From Deltaproteobacteria bacterium (GTDB lineage: Bacteria; Desulfobacterota; Desulfuromonadia; Desulfuromonadales; Geopsychrobacteraceae), in contig JAJRWF010000120.1 of the NCBI GenBank assembly GCA_024276905.1, positions 1 through 54,587 of the forward strand: a DNA stretch of 54,587 bases, given 5' to 3'. Made by a program: the position numbers and the translations under genes. Below are positions 27,620 through 35,927 of this stretch, one piece after another. The notes under the pieces were generated by a model. That model made no database searches and was not told where the DNA came from. It worked only from the letters and a program-made list of their open reading frames with translations. The stretch's first letter is position 1; each line of letters starts with the position of its first letter.

Positions 27620-27845
27620 GTACAGACAGCAATCTGAGCCTGAGGTTTTTGTCGTCTGACAAATCAGATTGTGATTCCGGGTGCCGACTGAGCAAGGGCG
27701 AGAAAGTTCGGAAGGGAATTGTTTCTGTTGTTGGTGCTGTCCTTCCCGGACTCCGGACCCTGTCAGAACCCAAACAATGGGCTGATCTGGTTATCTGTCC
27801 CATTTAATCGGAAAAACAGATCTGTAAAGCAGAGGGCTTTGTGGC

Positions 27846-27851
27846 TATAAT
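27846..27851 (+). promoter_or_regulatory. Perfect -10 hexamer before the TPR lipoprotein gene
   Basis: TATAAT lies 54 nt before GTG 27906. The -35 region at the right distance (TGTAAA, 27823-27828) is poor, so this may need an activator. Confidence 0.4.
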
Positions 27852-27905
27852 GATGCGTTGTTGGAAACTTCATCAGGAATTGTAAGTGTCAGGGAGAAAA
27901 TCAGC

Positions 27906-29636
27906 GTGAGAGCGTGCATGTCATTTGTTTCAGTCCTGCTGTGCGGTTCAGTCCTGCTGTGCGGTTGCGCATCATTGGATCGGTCAGCAGTTTCAGGGAC
28001 AACGGAATTTCAGCGCCCCTATATCTCGGAAATTGAACTGCCCGAGGCCAAGGCCTATTTCGGCTACTCCCAGTTCCGCATGCTGATTCTCGATAATCGC
28101 TGGGATGAGGCAATTGCGGCCCTGGAGCGAGCGCTGGTATTCGATCCGGAAGCGGTTTCCTTGCAGTTGACCCTGGCCAAGGCCTACCTGCACAATCAGC
28201 AACTTGATGAAGGGGGACAGGTTCTGGATCGGCTGTTGCAACAAGCTCCCGATCATCCTGCGGGCTGGGAACTGTTAGGTGAATTACGTTCCTATCAGGA
28301 ACGCTACCCGGAAGCGATTGCCGCGTACAGGCAGTTGTTGAAGAAAAAACCTGCGGATGAAAACCTGCGCCTGCGCCTGATTGCGGTATACGATCATCAA
28401 GGAGAAATACAGCGCGCCATTGCCGAGACAAATATTTTACTTGAGCTTAATCCCGATTCCCTGCCGGGCCGTCTGACACTGGCACGTCTGCAACGTAGCA
28501 ATCGGCAGACGGAGGATGCAACCCGCACTTACCGTGAGCTGCTGCTGCGGCGTCCAGGACAGCTGCAGACAATTCTCGAGTTCGGCCAGTTGCTTGAGAA
28601 GGAACAGCAGGTTGGACAGGCGATCGATCTTTATCGCGAAAGCATCAGGGATAATCCAGAACTGTTGGCGGTCTACAAGCAGTTGGCGCGAATCCTGATT
28701 CTTCAGGAACGTTATGAGGAGGCTCTCAGCCTTTTGCGCCAGGCTCACAGGCAGCGGCCCGACGACATTCAGATCCTGATCAGGACTGGATTACTGCAAC
28801 TCAGCCTCGAAGATTACAGTGGCGGCGAGGAGAGTTTTCGCAAGGTCCTGAAACTTCAGCCTGATGACTCGCGCAACCTTTTTTCACTCGGCATGGCGCT
28901 GATTGGACAAAGGCAAAATGAAAAGGCCCTGGAGGTTTTAGGGCGCATACCGCAATATTCTGACGTCTATGCCGAGGCTGTTCTGCAGCGGGGTTACCTC
29001 TATCGTCAGCAGGGAAATATTGATCGCGGCATCAAGGTGCTGCAACGCGCGGTGGATGCTGGCGGGCAGTCGGTCGAGGCTTATTACTATCTGTCGGCTT
29101 TTCTTAGCGAGACCGGTCAACTGGCGGCGGCCGGGCAGGTCGTACGCCAGGGAATTGAACGTTTCCCACAGGATGCCAGGCTTCATTATCAGCTGGGGGT
29201 GTTATATGACCAGCTGGATGATCGGCAGCAGGCGTTGAACGAGATGGAAAAAGTCCTCGCGATTGAACCTTTAAATGCCGATGCGCTCAACTTCATTGCC
29301 TATCATTATGCTGAACAGGGTGAGAATCTGGAGCAGGCCCTGGTCCAGGCCAAGCAGGCTCTGGAGCAGAAACAATCGAGTTATATCTATGACACTCTTG
29401 GCTGGATATACTTCCGCATGCAGCGCTATGATGAGGCGCGTGTTCATCTGGAAAAAGCGATCTTACTGGCTCCAGCGGATGCTCTGATTCAGGAACACCT
29501 CGGCGACGTTTACAGGTCTCTTCAACTCTGGCGCGAGGCCGAGCGGGCCTACCGCAAATCGCTTGAACTCGACAAAACCTCGATTTCTGCCAAAGATAAA
29601 CTACAGCAACTGCAGAAGGGCTATCTCCCGCAATGA
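27906..29636 (+). CDS. Tetratricopeptide repeat lipoprotein
   Basis: A 576-residue protein with an N-terminal lipoprotein signal (VLLCGSVLLCGCAS; Gly-Cys cleavage site) and about a dozen TPR units filling the rest, for example YFGYSQFRMLILDNRWDEAI and LYDQLDDRQQALNEMEKVLA. It is likely anchored to the outer membrane and exposed to the periplasm as a protein-binding scaffold. GGGAG lies ten bases before GTG 27906; ATG 27918 is an alternative. It overlaps the next lipoprotein gene by four bases (ATGA), and the pair may act together. An 18-bp tandem duplication lies in its signal peptide. Confidence 0.88.
   Translation: MRACMSFVSVLLCGSVLLCGCASLDRSAVSGTTEFQRPYISEIELPEAKAYFGYSQFRMLILDNRWDEAIAALERALVFDPEAVSLQLTLAKAYLHNQQLDEGGQVLDRLLQQAPDHPAGWELLGELRSYQERYPEAIAAYRQLLKKKPADENLRLRLIAVYDHQGEIQRAIAETNILLELNPDSLPGRLTLARLQRSNRQTEDATRTYRELLLRRPGQLQTILEFGQLLEKEQQVGQAIDLYRESIRDNPELLAVYKQLARILILQERYEEALSLLRQAHRQRPDDIQILIRTGLLQLSLEDYSGGEESFRKVLKLQPDDSRNLFSLGMALIGQRQNEKALEVLGRIPQYSDVYAEAVLQRGYLYRQQGNIDRGIKVLQRAVDAGGQSVEAYYYLSAFLSETGQLAAAGQVVRQGIERFPQDARLHYQLGVLYDQLDDRQQALNEMEKVLAIEPLNADALNFIAYHYAEQGENLEQALVQAKQALEQKQSSYIYDTLGWIYFRMQRYDEARVHLEKAILLAPADALIQEHLGDVYRSLQLWREAERAYRKSLELDKTSISAKDKLQQLQKGYLPQ
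27929..27964 (+). repeat. Two perfect tandem copies of an 18-bp unit in a signal peptide
   Basis: TTCAGTCCTGCTGTGCGG occurs at 27929-27946 and again at 27947-27964, in frame, encoding SVLLCG twice. Confidence 0.97.
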
Positions 29637-30418
29637 GAATGTTATGTTCCACCGCGTTCCTGGTTTTTCTGCTAACGGCTTGTGCCGGGCCAAGGCCGCA
29701 ATTGCCATCTGTCCCGGCGGCTGAAGTTCTGCTGCGGAAACTGGAGGAGACAGGACAACGTTGGCAGCAACTTGATGCTGCGGCCGAGGTCGGTTTCAAG
29801 CGTAACGGCAAATCTCTTTCGTCACGACAGTTCATGCTGCTTGAAAAGCCGGATCGTCTCAGGGTTGATGTTCTGTCTTTTTTCGGGCAGCCGGTTTTGC
29901 AATTGACGGTTGATCAGGGAGAGCTTCAGGTTTTTCTGGGCACAACGACACCTGGTCAGTATTATCGCGGACCCGCCAGTGATGAAGTTTTGGCGCGCTT
30001 TACCCGTCTTCCGCTGCGTGCTTAAGAACTTGTGCGGTTGCTGCTTTACGATCCGCCGCAACCGCAACACCAGAGTGTCCGGGTTGAGGTGGCAGAAGAG
30101 TATTATCTGCTCCGTCTGCTGAACGGTAACCGCCAGCAACAGTTTTTTTTCGATGAGCAGAAACAACTGCGCCGCTGTATTTATCTGCATAATGGCAAGA
30201 GCCTGTTGATTGTCAATTACGACAGAATTGATAAAAAGGATGGTTTCCCCCGCCGGGTTCAGATTGAAATGCCGGCACAAAAACTTCGGGTTTCGGTTGT
30301 TTTTTCGGACATCCGATTAAACCAGGCGATCGAAGACAGCCGCTTTATACTCAACCCACCGGCAAATGCAGTCCCCTTGTTGCTGCCGAAGATCGATCAG
30401 CCCGAGGAGCGTTCATGA
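29633..30418 (+). pseudogene. DUF4292/LolB-like lipoprotein interrupted by an in-frame TAA
   Basis: The full frame is 262 codons. It starts with a lipoprotein signal (FLLTACAG) and continues with a beta-rich domain: EVGFKRNGKSLSSRQFMLLE, KPDRLRVDVLSFFGQPVLQL, and after the stop SVRVEVAEEYYLLRLLNGN and PRRVQIEMP. This is the pattern of DUF4292 proteins, related in fold to LolA/LolB lipoprotein carriers. Codon 131 (30023-30025) is TAA, between LPLRA and ELVRLLLYD; the same frame then runs to the normal end, so one substitution (from GAA or CAA) explains it. As written only 130 residues are made. It is coupled to the TPR gene upstream and to the binding-protein gene downstream. Confidence 0.85.
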
Positions 30419-32031
30419 TGCGGGCAGGTTTTCTTCTGTTGTTCCTGTTGCTGGCGGCCTGTTCACAGAATGATCAGTTGCAAGGACTGGAGACTGCGGC
30501 TGACAAGACCCCGGTTTTCGGGGATACTTTCATTGAAGGCTCAATCGGTGATGCGTCGACCCTGTTGCCGATTCTGGCGTCCGACAGCGCCTCCGGTCAG
30601 ATCAACGAACTGGTATATAACGGTCTGGTTCGTTACGATGGCGCTCTCAACGTGATTGGAGACCTCGCTGAATCCTGGGAGATCTCCAAAGATAACCTGA
30701 CGATTACCTTCCATCTGCGCAAAGGGATCAAGTGGCACGATGGTGCGCCATTTACCTCGGCTGATGTCCTTTTCACCTACCAGCTCTATATTGATCCTGA
30801 AACGCCGACTGCCTACGCCGAGTCTTATCTGCAGGTGAAAAAAGCAGAAGCTCCTGATGCTTATACCTTCCGGGTCAGTTATGACAAGCCTTATGCCCCG
30901 GCATTGATGAGTTGGGGCTTCTCGGTCCTGCCGAAACATCTGCTTGAAGGGCAGGATGTTTCTACAAGTAAACTGGCCCGGAAGCCGATCGGCACCGGTC
31001 CATACCGTTTCGTGGAATGGTTGGGAGGCGAGAAGATCGTTCTGGAAGCGAACCGGGACTATTTTGACGGCAGTCCTTACATCAAGCGATTTGTATTCAG
31101 AATCATTCCCGATACCTCGACCCAATTTCTTGAACTGCAGACCGGTGGACTTGATTATATGTCTCTTTTACCGCTGCAGTATGATCGGCAGACGGATACC
31201 CTGGCGTTTAGACGCCTGTTTAACAAATATCGATATCTGGCGTTTGGCTACACTTACCTCGGATACAATCTTAATCGTCCTTTTTTCAAGGATCGGCGCG
31301 TCAGGCAGGCACTGTCTTATGCGATCGATAAGCAGGAGATTATTGACGGTGTTCTGCTCGGCTATGGCAAGGCGGCTACCGGGCCATACAAACCGGACGC
31401 CTGGGTCTACAATCCGGATGTCCCGCGTTACCCATATAATCCGGAAAAGGCACGTCAGCTCCTCGCCGAAGCCGGCTGGGCCGACAGCGACGGCGACGGT
31501 ATTCTCGACAAGGACGGCAGGCCATTCAGATTCACCATTGTGACCAACCAGGGGAACGATTTGCGGAGTAAGGCGGGTGAAATTATTCAGCGTCGTTTCC
31601 GCCAGGTCGGAGTCGATGTCCAGTTACGTATTATTGAGTGGGCCACCTTTCTGAAAGAGTTCATCAATCCCGGAAATTTTGATGCGACAATCCTGGGTTG
31701 GTCGACCGGTCCGGAACCTGACCAGTATAATATCTGGCATTCGAGTAAGACCGGCCCGCGGGAGTTGAACTTTGTCGGTTACAAGAATGCGGAAGTCGAT
31801 GAATTGCTGGAGAAAGGGCGACGGGTCTTTGACCAACAGGAACGCAAACGAAGTTATGATCGGATTCAGCAGATTCTGGCGGAAGATCAGCCCTATACGT
31901 TTCTGTTTGTGCCGGAATCTCTTCAAGCGGTGGCCAGCCGTTTTCACGGGATTACGCCCACGGCAGCCGGAATTCGTTATAATTTCACCCAGTGGTATGT
32001 TCCACAGACATTGCAGAAGTTCAGTCGCTGA
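30415..32031 (+). CDS. Peptide-type ABC transporter substrate-binding lipoprotein (family 5)
   Basis: A 538-residue periplasmic binding protein of the DppA/OppA family. It has a lipoprotein signal (LLLAACSQ), then LAESWEISKDNLTITFHLRK, IKWHDGAPFTSADVLFTYQL, GTGPYRFVEW, and NRPFFKDRRVRQALSYAIDK, the standard markers of family 5. Ligands are usually oligopeptides, but nickel and other solutes are also known. ATG 30415 overlaps the previous stop. Two permease genes follow, but no ATPase genes. Confidence 0.94.
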   Translation: MMRAGFLLLFLLLAACSQNDQLQGLETAADKTPVFGDTFIEGSIGDASTLLPILASDSASGQINELVYNGLVRYDGALNVIGDLAESWEISKDNLTITFHLRKGIKWHDGAPFTSADVLFTYQLYIDPETPTAYAESYLQVKKAEAPDAYTFRVSYDKPYAPALMSWGFSVLPKHLLEGQDVSTSKLARKPIGTGPYRFVEWLGGEKIVLEANRDYFDGSPYIKRFVFRIIPDTSTQFLELQTGGLDYMSLLPLQYDRQTDTLAFRRLFNKYRYLAFGYTYLGYNLNRPFFKDRRVRQALSYAIDKQEIIDGVLLGYGKAATGPYKPDAWVYNPDVPRYPYNPEKARQLLAEAGWADSDGDGILDKDGRPFRFTIVTNQGNDLRSKAGEIIQRRFRQVGVDVQLRIIEWATFLKEFINPGNFDATILGWSTGPEPDQYNIWHSSKTGPRELNFVGYKNAEVDELLEKGRRVFDQQERKRSYDRIQQILAEDQPYTFLFVPESLQAVASRFHGITPTAAGIRYNFTQWYVPQTLQKFSR

Positions 32032-32061
32032 CAAATTCGTCCCTTTTTATCGGATAAATAT

Positions 32062-33039
32062 ATGTACGCTTATATTTCTCGTCGTTTGCTGATGATGATC
32101 CCGCTGTTGATCGGGATTACCCTGATCTCCTTCACAGTGATCCATCTCGCGCCGGGAGAACCGACCGACCTGCAAACCCAGATGAATCCACAGGCGGGCT
32201 CTGATCTGCAGGCCAAGCTGCTAAAGCAGTACGGTCTTGATAAACCGCTTCACGAACAGTATTTGCTGTGGCTTGGGCGATTGGTTCAGCTTGATTTCGG
32301 CAATTCCTTTGCCCAGGATAATCGCCCGGTGTTTGAGAAAATCACCGAGCGGTTGCCGGTGACCATTTTGCTGAATCTGCTTTCGTTGTTGGTGATTCTG
32401 GCTGTCGCCTTACCACTGGGAGTGATTTCGGCGATCCGTCGCAACAGTTTTTTTGATCGCGCATCCACAGTTCTGGTTTTTGTTGGTTTCGCGATGCCAT
32501 CGTTCTGGCTGGCCCTGCTGATGATGGACTGGTTCGGGGTCCGACTTGGTTTACTGCCGGTTTCGGGATTGAAATCGCTTGGCTACGAGTATCTGACATT
32601 CTCCGGTCAGCTGTTTGATCGGATCAGTCACCTGATCTTGCCGGTTTTTATTGCGGCTATCGGCGGGCTGGCCGGATTCTCACGCTATATGCGTTCAAAC
32701 ATGCTTGACGTGGTTCGCCAGGATTACATTATGACGGCGCGGGCCAAGGGATTGCCGGAGAGGACGGTTATTTACAAGCATGCGTTACGTAATGCCCTGT
32801 TACCGGTGATAACTATTCTTGGTCTTTCCCTGCCGGGCCTGATCGGCGGCAGTGTGATTTTCGAAACAATCTTTGCCATTCCAGGCATGGGGAAGCTTTT
32901 TTATGATGGTGTGATGATGCGTGATTATCCGCTGATTATGGGAGTCCTGGTGATCGGGGCTGTTTTGACTCTGGCCGGTAATCTGCTGGCGGATGTTTCT
33001 TATGCTCTGGCCGACCCGCGGATCAGGCAGAGCTCGTAA
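32062..33039 (+). CDS. Peptide-type ABC transporter permease, DppB/OppB-like
   Basis: A 325-residue inner-membrane permease with six predicted helices. It begins [19 protein letters not shown] as DppB proteins do, has [10 protein letters not shown], and carries the ATPase-contacting EAA-like loop in [28 protein letters not shown] (around 225-252, quoted in two parts by family: [13 protein letters not shown] and HALRNALLP). It should pair with the permease at 33734. The ribosome site is weak. The gene between the two permeases is not a transporter subunit. Confidence 0.94.
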   Translation: MYAYISRRLLMMIPLLIGITLISFTVIHLAPGEPTDLQTQMNPQAGSDLQAKLLKQYGLDKPLHEQYLLWLGRLVQLDFGNSFAQDNRPVFEKITERLPVTILLNLLSLLVILAVALPLGVISAIRRNSFFDRASTVLVFVGFAMPSFWLALLMMDWFGVRLGLLPVSGLKSLGYEYLTFSGQLFDRISHLILPVFIAAIGGLAGFSRYMRSNMLDVVRQDYIMTARAKGLPERTVIYKHALRNALLPVITILGLSLPGLIGGSVIFETIFAIPGMGKLFYDGVMMRDYPLIMGVLVIGAVLTLAGNLLADVSYALADPRIRQSS

Positions 33040-33054
33040 CGGGGGTGTAAAGCT

Positions 33055-33684
33055 ATGGCAAAAACAACCAGGTTGGGTGAAATGCTGCTCGAAGCGGAGT
33101 TGATTGATAAGTTTCAACTCGAATCAGGGCTTTCTTTCCAACGTAATGTCGGTGGCCGGATCGGTAGCGCCCTGGTCAAGCTCGGGTATATCGCCGAGGA
33201 AACCATTCTGCAGTTTCTTGATGAACAGGACAGTTTTGCGCGGATAAACCTGCAGGATACTAAAATACCGTCCGATGTTCTGACGGCAATTCCAGCGACC
33301 AAGCTCTACGAGAACATGGTGGTTCCGGTCGAATGGGAAACACAGGGCAGGTCACGGACCCTGGTGGTGGCGATGACAGACCCGACAAATCTTAAACTTA
33401 TTGATGATCTGCAGTTCATGGTCGGTTGTCGAATCAAGGCGGTGGTGGCACCTGAGTTCGATATAGAAACAGCTCTTAATCGCCATTTCCCGGCGGGTCG
33501 ACCACGGACCGCAGGGGGCGGCTCGCAACGCAAAACCCTGGTTGAGGAACTTTCGACGATCACGGAACGCAGAGCTGATAAGATCGACAAGATCGATTAT
33601 GCTGAAGATCGGCTTGATCGCCTGATTGCCCTGTTGTTACGCAAAGGGGTTCTCAGCGACCGAGATGTCGACTATCTGAAATAG
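33055..33684 (+). CDS. Stand-alone MshEN (T2SSE N-terminal) domain protein, possible c-di-GMP receptor
   Basis: A 209-residue protein resembling the N-terminal domain of type II secretion/type IV pilus ATPases, without the ATPase. The two tandem motifs of MshEN domains are visible at about 6-27 (RLGEMLLEAELIDKFQLESG then LSFQ) and about 33-57 (GGRIGSALVKLGYIAEE then LDEQ). In MshE these RLG..L..Q repeats bind cyclic di-GMP. After them come the IPATKLYENMVVPVEW and VAMTDPTNLKLIDDLQF segments common to GspE N-termini, a Gly/Arg linker, and a helical C-terminus. GGGGGTG precedes ATG 33055. It lies between two permease genes of one transporter, so it may regulate transport; that is inference. Confidence 0.8.
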   Translation: MAKTTRLGEMLLEAELIDKFQLESGLSFQRNVGGRIGSALVKLGYIAEETILQFLDEQDSFARINLQDTKIPSDVLTAIPATKLYENMVVPVEWETQGRSRTLVVAMTDPTNLKLIDDLQFMVGCRIKAVVAPEFDIETALNRHFPAGRPRTAGGGSQRKTLVEELSTITERRADKIDKIDYAEDRLDRLIALLLRKGVLSDRDVDYLK

Positions 33685-33695
33685 CAGGTGTTTCT

Positions 33696-33737
33696 ATGAG
33701 TGAGCTTTACAATATAGCTGAGGAATGTCGAACGTGA
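33696..33737 (+). other. Thirteen-codon ORF overlapping the second permease start
   Basis: ATG 33696 opens a 13-codon frame (MSELYNIAEECRT) whose TGA overlaps GTG 33734 (GTGA). It could couple translation of the permease to upstream ribosomes. Coding status cannot be shown from the sequence alone. Confidence 0.2.
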
Positions 33738-34585
33738 GAAGAAAATCCTTCTGGCGACAGGTGGTCTGGAGTCGCCTCAAATATAATCGTATGGCACTTT
33801 TCGGCGGAATGATCGTGCTGCTGATGTTTCTGCTCGCAGGTCTGGCGGTTTTGCTCCCAGGCGATCCGGCGGCAATTGATATCAAGCAGGCCCTGTTGCC
33901 GCCTGGTGGCGCACACCTGCTTGGGACCGATGACTTGGGTCGCGATGTCCTGTTGCGGATGCTTTATGGGGCTCGTATCTCGCTACTGGTCGGGTTCGTT
34001 GCGGTCGGCATTTCGACCCTGATCGGGATCCTGGCCGGAGCACTTGCGGGTTTTTACGGTGGCTGGGTTGATGCAGTGATTATGCGTTTTGTCGATATCA
34101 TGCTCTGTTTTCCAACCTTCTTCCTGATTCTGGCGGTGATCGCCTTTCTGGACCCTTCGATCTGGAACATCATGATTGTTATCGGCATCACCAGCTGGAT
34201 GGGTGTGGCCCGTTTGGTCCGTGCAGAGTTCCTGAGTTTGCGAGAACGTGAATTTGTCCTGGCCGCCCGTGCGGTCGGCGCCAGCGACCTGCGCCTGATT
34301 GCCCGGCACATGCTGCCCAACGCATTGTCTCCGGTTCTGGTTTCGGCCTCCCTTGGAGTTGCCGGTGCCATCCTTACTGAGAGTGCGCTCTCCTTTCTGG
34401 GGATTGGCGTCCAGCCTCCGACCCCCTCATGGGGCAACATGCTGATAGCCGGCAAGCAGACTCTCGGTTACGCCTGGTGGTTGTCGGTTTTCCCCGGTCT
34501 GGCGATTTTAATTACCGTCCTTGGCTACAACCTGCTCGGGGAGGGGATCAGGGATGCCCTTGATCCGCGATTGAAGGATCAATGA
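33734..34585 (+). CDS. Peptide-type ABC transporter permease, DppC/OppC-like
   Basis: A 283-residue permease with six helices. Family markers are HLLGTDDLGRDVLLRMLYGA near residue 60, YGGWVDAVIMRFVDIMLCFP, and the ATPase-contacting loop EFVLAARAVGASDLRLIARH with MLPNALSPV after it. I chose GTG 33734 because GAGGA (33720-33724) is nine bases upstream; ATG 33725 directly abuts that site. No dppD or dppF-like ATPase gene is found downstream; instead a YchJ-like gene and mutM follow. Confidence 0.93.
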   Translation: MRRKSFWRQVVWSRLKYNRMALFGGMIVLLMFLLAGLAVLLPGDPAAIDIKQALLPPGGAHLLGTDDLGRDVLLRMLYGARISLLVGFVAVGISTLIGILAGALAGFYGGWVDAVIMRFVDIMLCFPTFFLILAVIAFLDPSIWNIMIVIGITSWMGVARLVRAEFLSLREREFVLAARAVGASDLRLIARHMLPNALSPVLVSASLGVAGAILTESALSFLGIGVQPPTPSWGNMLIAGKQTLGYAWWLSVFPGLAILITVLGYNLLGEGIRDALDPRLKDQ

Positions 34586-34588
34586 TCG

Positions 34589-34619
34589 GTGAGGAGTGAG
34601 GAGTGAGGAGTGAGGAGTG
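34589..34619 (+). repeat. Heptanucleotide tandem repeat (GTGAGGA x4 + GTG) at a translation start
   Basis: GTGAGGA is repeated at 34589, 34596, 34603 and 34610, followed by GTG at 34617. Each copy supplies a GAGGA ribosome site followed by the GTG of the next copy, each in a different frame. The GTG at 34603 is in frame with the gene that follows. Confidence 0.95.
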
Positions 34620-35019
34620 GGCGGTCAAACTGATACGGCAGCGTTTTGCGGCCCTTGAAGCTCGGGAGTTCAGCGCACTTTATGCCAGCTATCATCCACT
34701 GGCTCCTTTTGTCGAACAGTTTCCTGATGAAAAATCCTACCTCGATTTTGCCTGCCAGGCCCTGGCCCGGATGACTCTTCTGGGTTCGTATATCGGTGAG
34801 GTGCGAACGGCTGCAGAAGGGGTTGAGGTTATCTGTGCCCTGCATTTTGCGCTCGACGGTGAGGCCCAGAGTCTTTTTGAGCTGGCATTATTGTTGCCGA
34901 CAGCTGACGGCTGGCGCTATCATTCAGGGCAGAAGTTGACGGCCGAGGATTATCCGGGGCAAGCAGAAGACCTGACCTTTGACCATTTCGATCAACAGCA
35001 GCCCAAAATCCGTTTTTAG
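34603..35019 (+). CDS. YchJ-like NTF2-fold domain protein lacking SEC-C zinc motifs
   Basis: A 138-residue protein resembling the middle domain of YchJ/UPF0225 proteins: LIRQRFAALEAREFSALYAS, ASYHPLAPF, and a C-terminal beta-rich half ending WRYHSGQKLTAED. The Cys-rich SEC-C motifs that flank this domain in YchJ are absent; there is only one Cys pair far apart. Function is unknown. The start lies in the heptanucleotide repeat; GTG 34603 is in frame and has GAGGA before it. It is downstream of the permease gene and upstream of mutM. Confidence 0.7.
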   Translation: MRSEEWAVKLIRQRFAALEAREFSALYASYHPLAPFVEQFPDEKSYLDFACQALARMTLLGSYIGEVRTAAEGVEVICALHFALDGEAQSLFELALLLPTADGWRYHSGQKLTAEDYPGQAEDLTFDHFDQQQPKIRF

Positions 35020-35040
35020 CCCTGCACTGGTATTTCTGTT

Positions 35041-35856
35041 ATGCCCGAACTTCCCGAGGTCGAAACAACCAGGAGTGGACTTGACCCGCTGCTCTGCGGA
35101 CGACAAATTGAGGGGGCGGTCTGTCGTGTCGCGAAGTTGCGCCTTCCACTTGACCCGCTCTTGGCTGAAACCCTCAGTGGCCAGACCATTCAGGCCATCA
35201 CGCGGCGAGCCAAGTACCTGCTCATTCATCTGGACTCAGGGACTCTGCTGTTGCATCTGGGGATGAGCGGTGTGTTGCGTGTTGTCGATCCGCAGACGCC
35301 GCCCGGAAAGCACGATCATGTTGACTTGCTGCTGGATGATGGCCGGAGCCTGCGTTTCAATGATCCGCGTCGTTTCGGCTTGGTCCTTTTCCTCAAGACG
35401 GACCCCTTCCAGCATCGGTTACTGAAGAACCTTGGCCCTGAACCACTTGACAAAACACTGGCTGCAGACCATCTCTTTACCAGCTCACGCAAGCGACGCC
35501 TGGCGATCAAAAATTTTATTATGGATCAGAAAATACTGGTTGGAGTGGGGAATATCTACGCCAGTGAAGCCCTGTTTGCTGCCGGGATCGACCCGCGCCG
35601 TCCTGCCGCGAGCCTCACCCGTTCCGAGGCACGCAGACTGCTGCAATCAATTCAGACCATCCTCGTTGCGGCCATCGCCGCAGGAGGCACAACCCTCAAG
35701 GACTTCCGCCAGAGTGACGGACGTCCCGGGTATTTCAGGCAGCAACTCAAGGTTTACGGGCGTAAAGGGGAGGGTTGCCCGAACTGTGCGGGGGTGATCA
35801 TGCACGTCGTTCTGGGCCAGAGATCGACCTACTTTTGCCGGAAGTGTCAATATTGA
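35041..35856 (+). CDS. mutM: Formamidopyrimidine-DNA glycosylase MutM (Fpg)
   Basis: MutM excises 8-oxoguanine and formamidopyrimidines and nicks the abasic site. The N-terminus is MPELPEVETT, whose Pro becomes the catalytic nucleophile once Met is removed, followed by the catalytic Glu. Seen next are the Lys loop RRAKYLLIHLDSG (about 56-68), LHLGMSG, FNDPRRFGLV, and VGNIYASEALFAAGIDP (helix-two-turn-helix), then a C-terminal zinc finger with CPNC and CRKC. Length 271 is normal and all catalytic residues are present. Confidence 0.97.
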   Translation: MPELPEVETTRSGLDPLLCGRQIEGAVCRVAKLRLPLDPLLAETLSGQTIQAITRRAKYLLIHLDSGTLLLHLGMSGVLRVVDPQTPPGKHDHVDLLLDDGRSLRFNDPRRFGLVLFLKTDPFQHRLLKNLGPEPLDKTLAADHLFTSSRKRRLAIKNFIMDQKILVGVGNIYASEALFAAGIDPRRPAASLTRSEARRLLQSIQTILVAAIAAGGTTLKDFRQSDGRPGYFRQQLKVYGRKGEGCPNCAGVIMHVVLGQRSTYFCRKCQY

Positions 35857-35927
35857 TGCAGATTGAGTCGTTACACTCATCTGTTCCGGTATGAGCCCTT
35901 TGTTTCTGTGTGCCACATGGATTGTCG

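Larger units (their letters stand above)
27551..27905. other. Divergent intergenic region, SLC5 operon / TPR lipoprotein gene
   Basis: A 355-nt gap holding candidate promoters on both strands (27591-27619 minus; TATAAT 27846-27851 plus). It also contains a nested inverted repeat: AATCTGA (27631-27637) with TCAGATT (27664-27670) enclosing TTTGTC/GACAAA (27648-27663). No gene is supported inside it. Confidence 0.5.

Noticed and set aside
30032-30418. Independent gene starting at 30032
   Set aside because: It is the in-frame continuation of the DUF4292-like lipoprotein after the TAA; its GTG lies mid-domain.
34589-34619. CRISPR-like or mobile-element repeat
   Set aside because: Unit is 7 nt, perfectly tandem and only four copies; it is a microsatellite.
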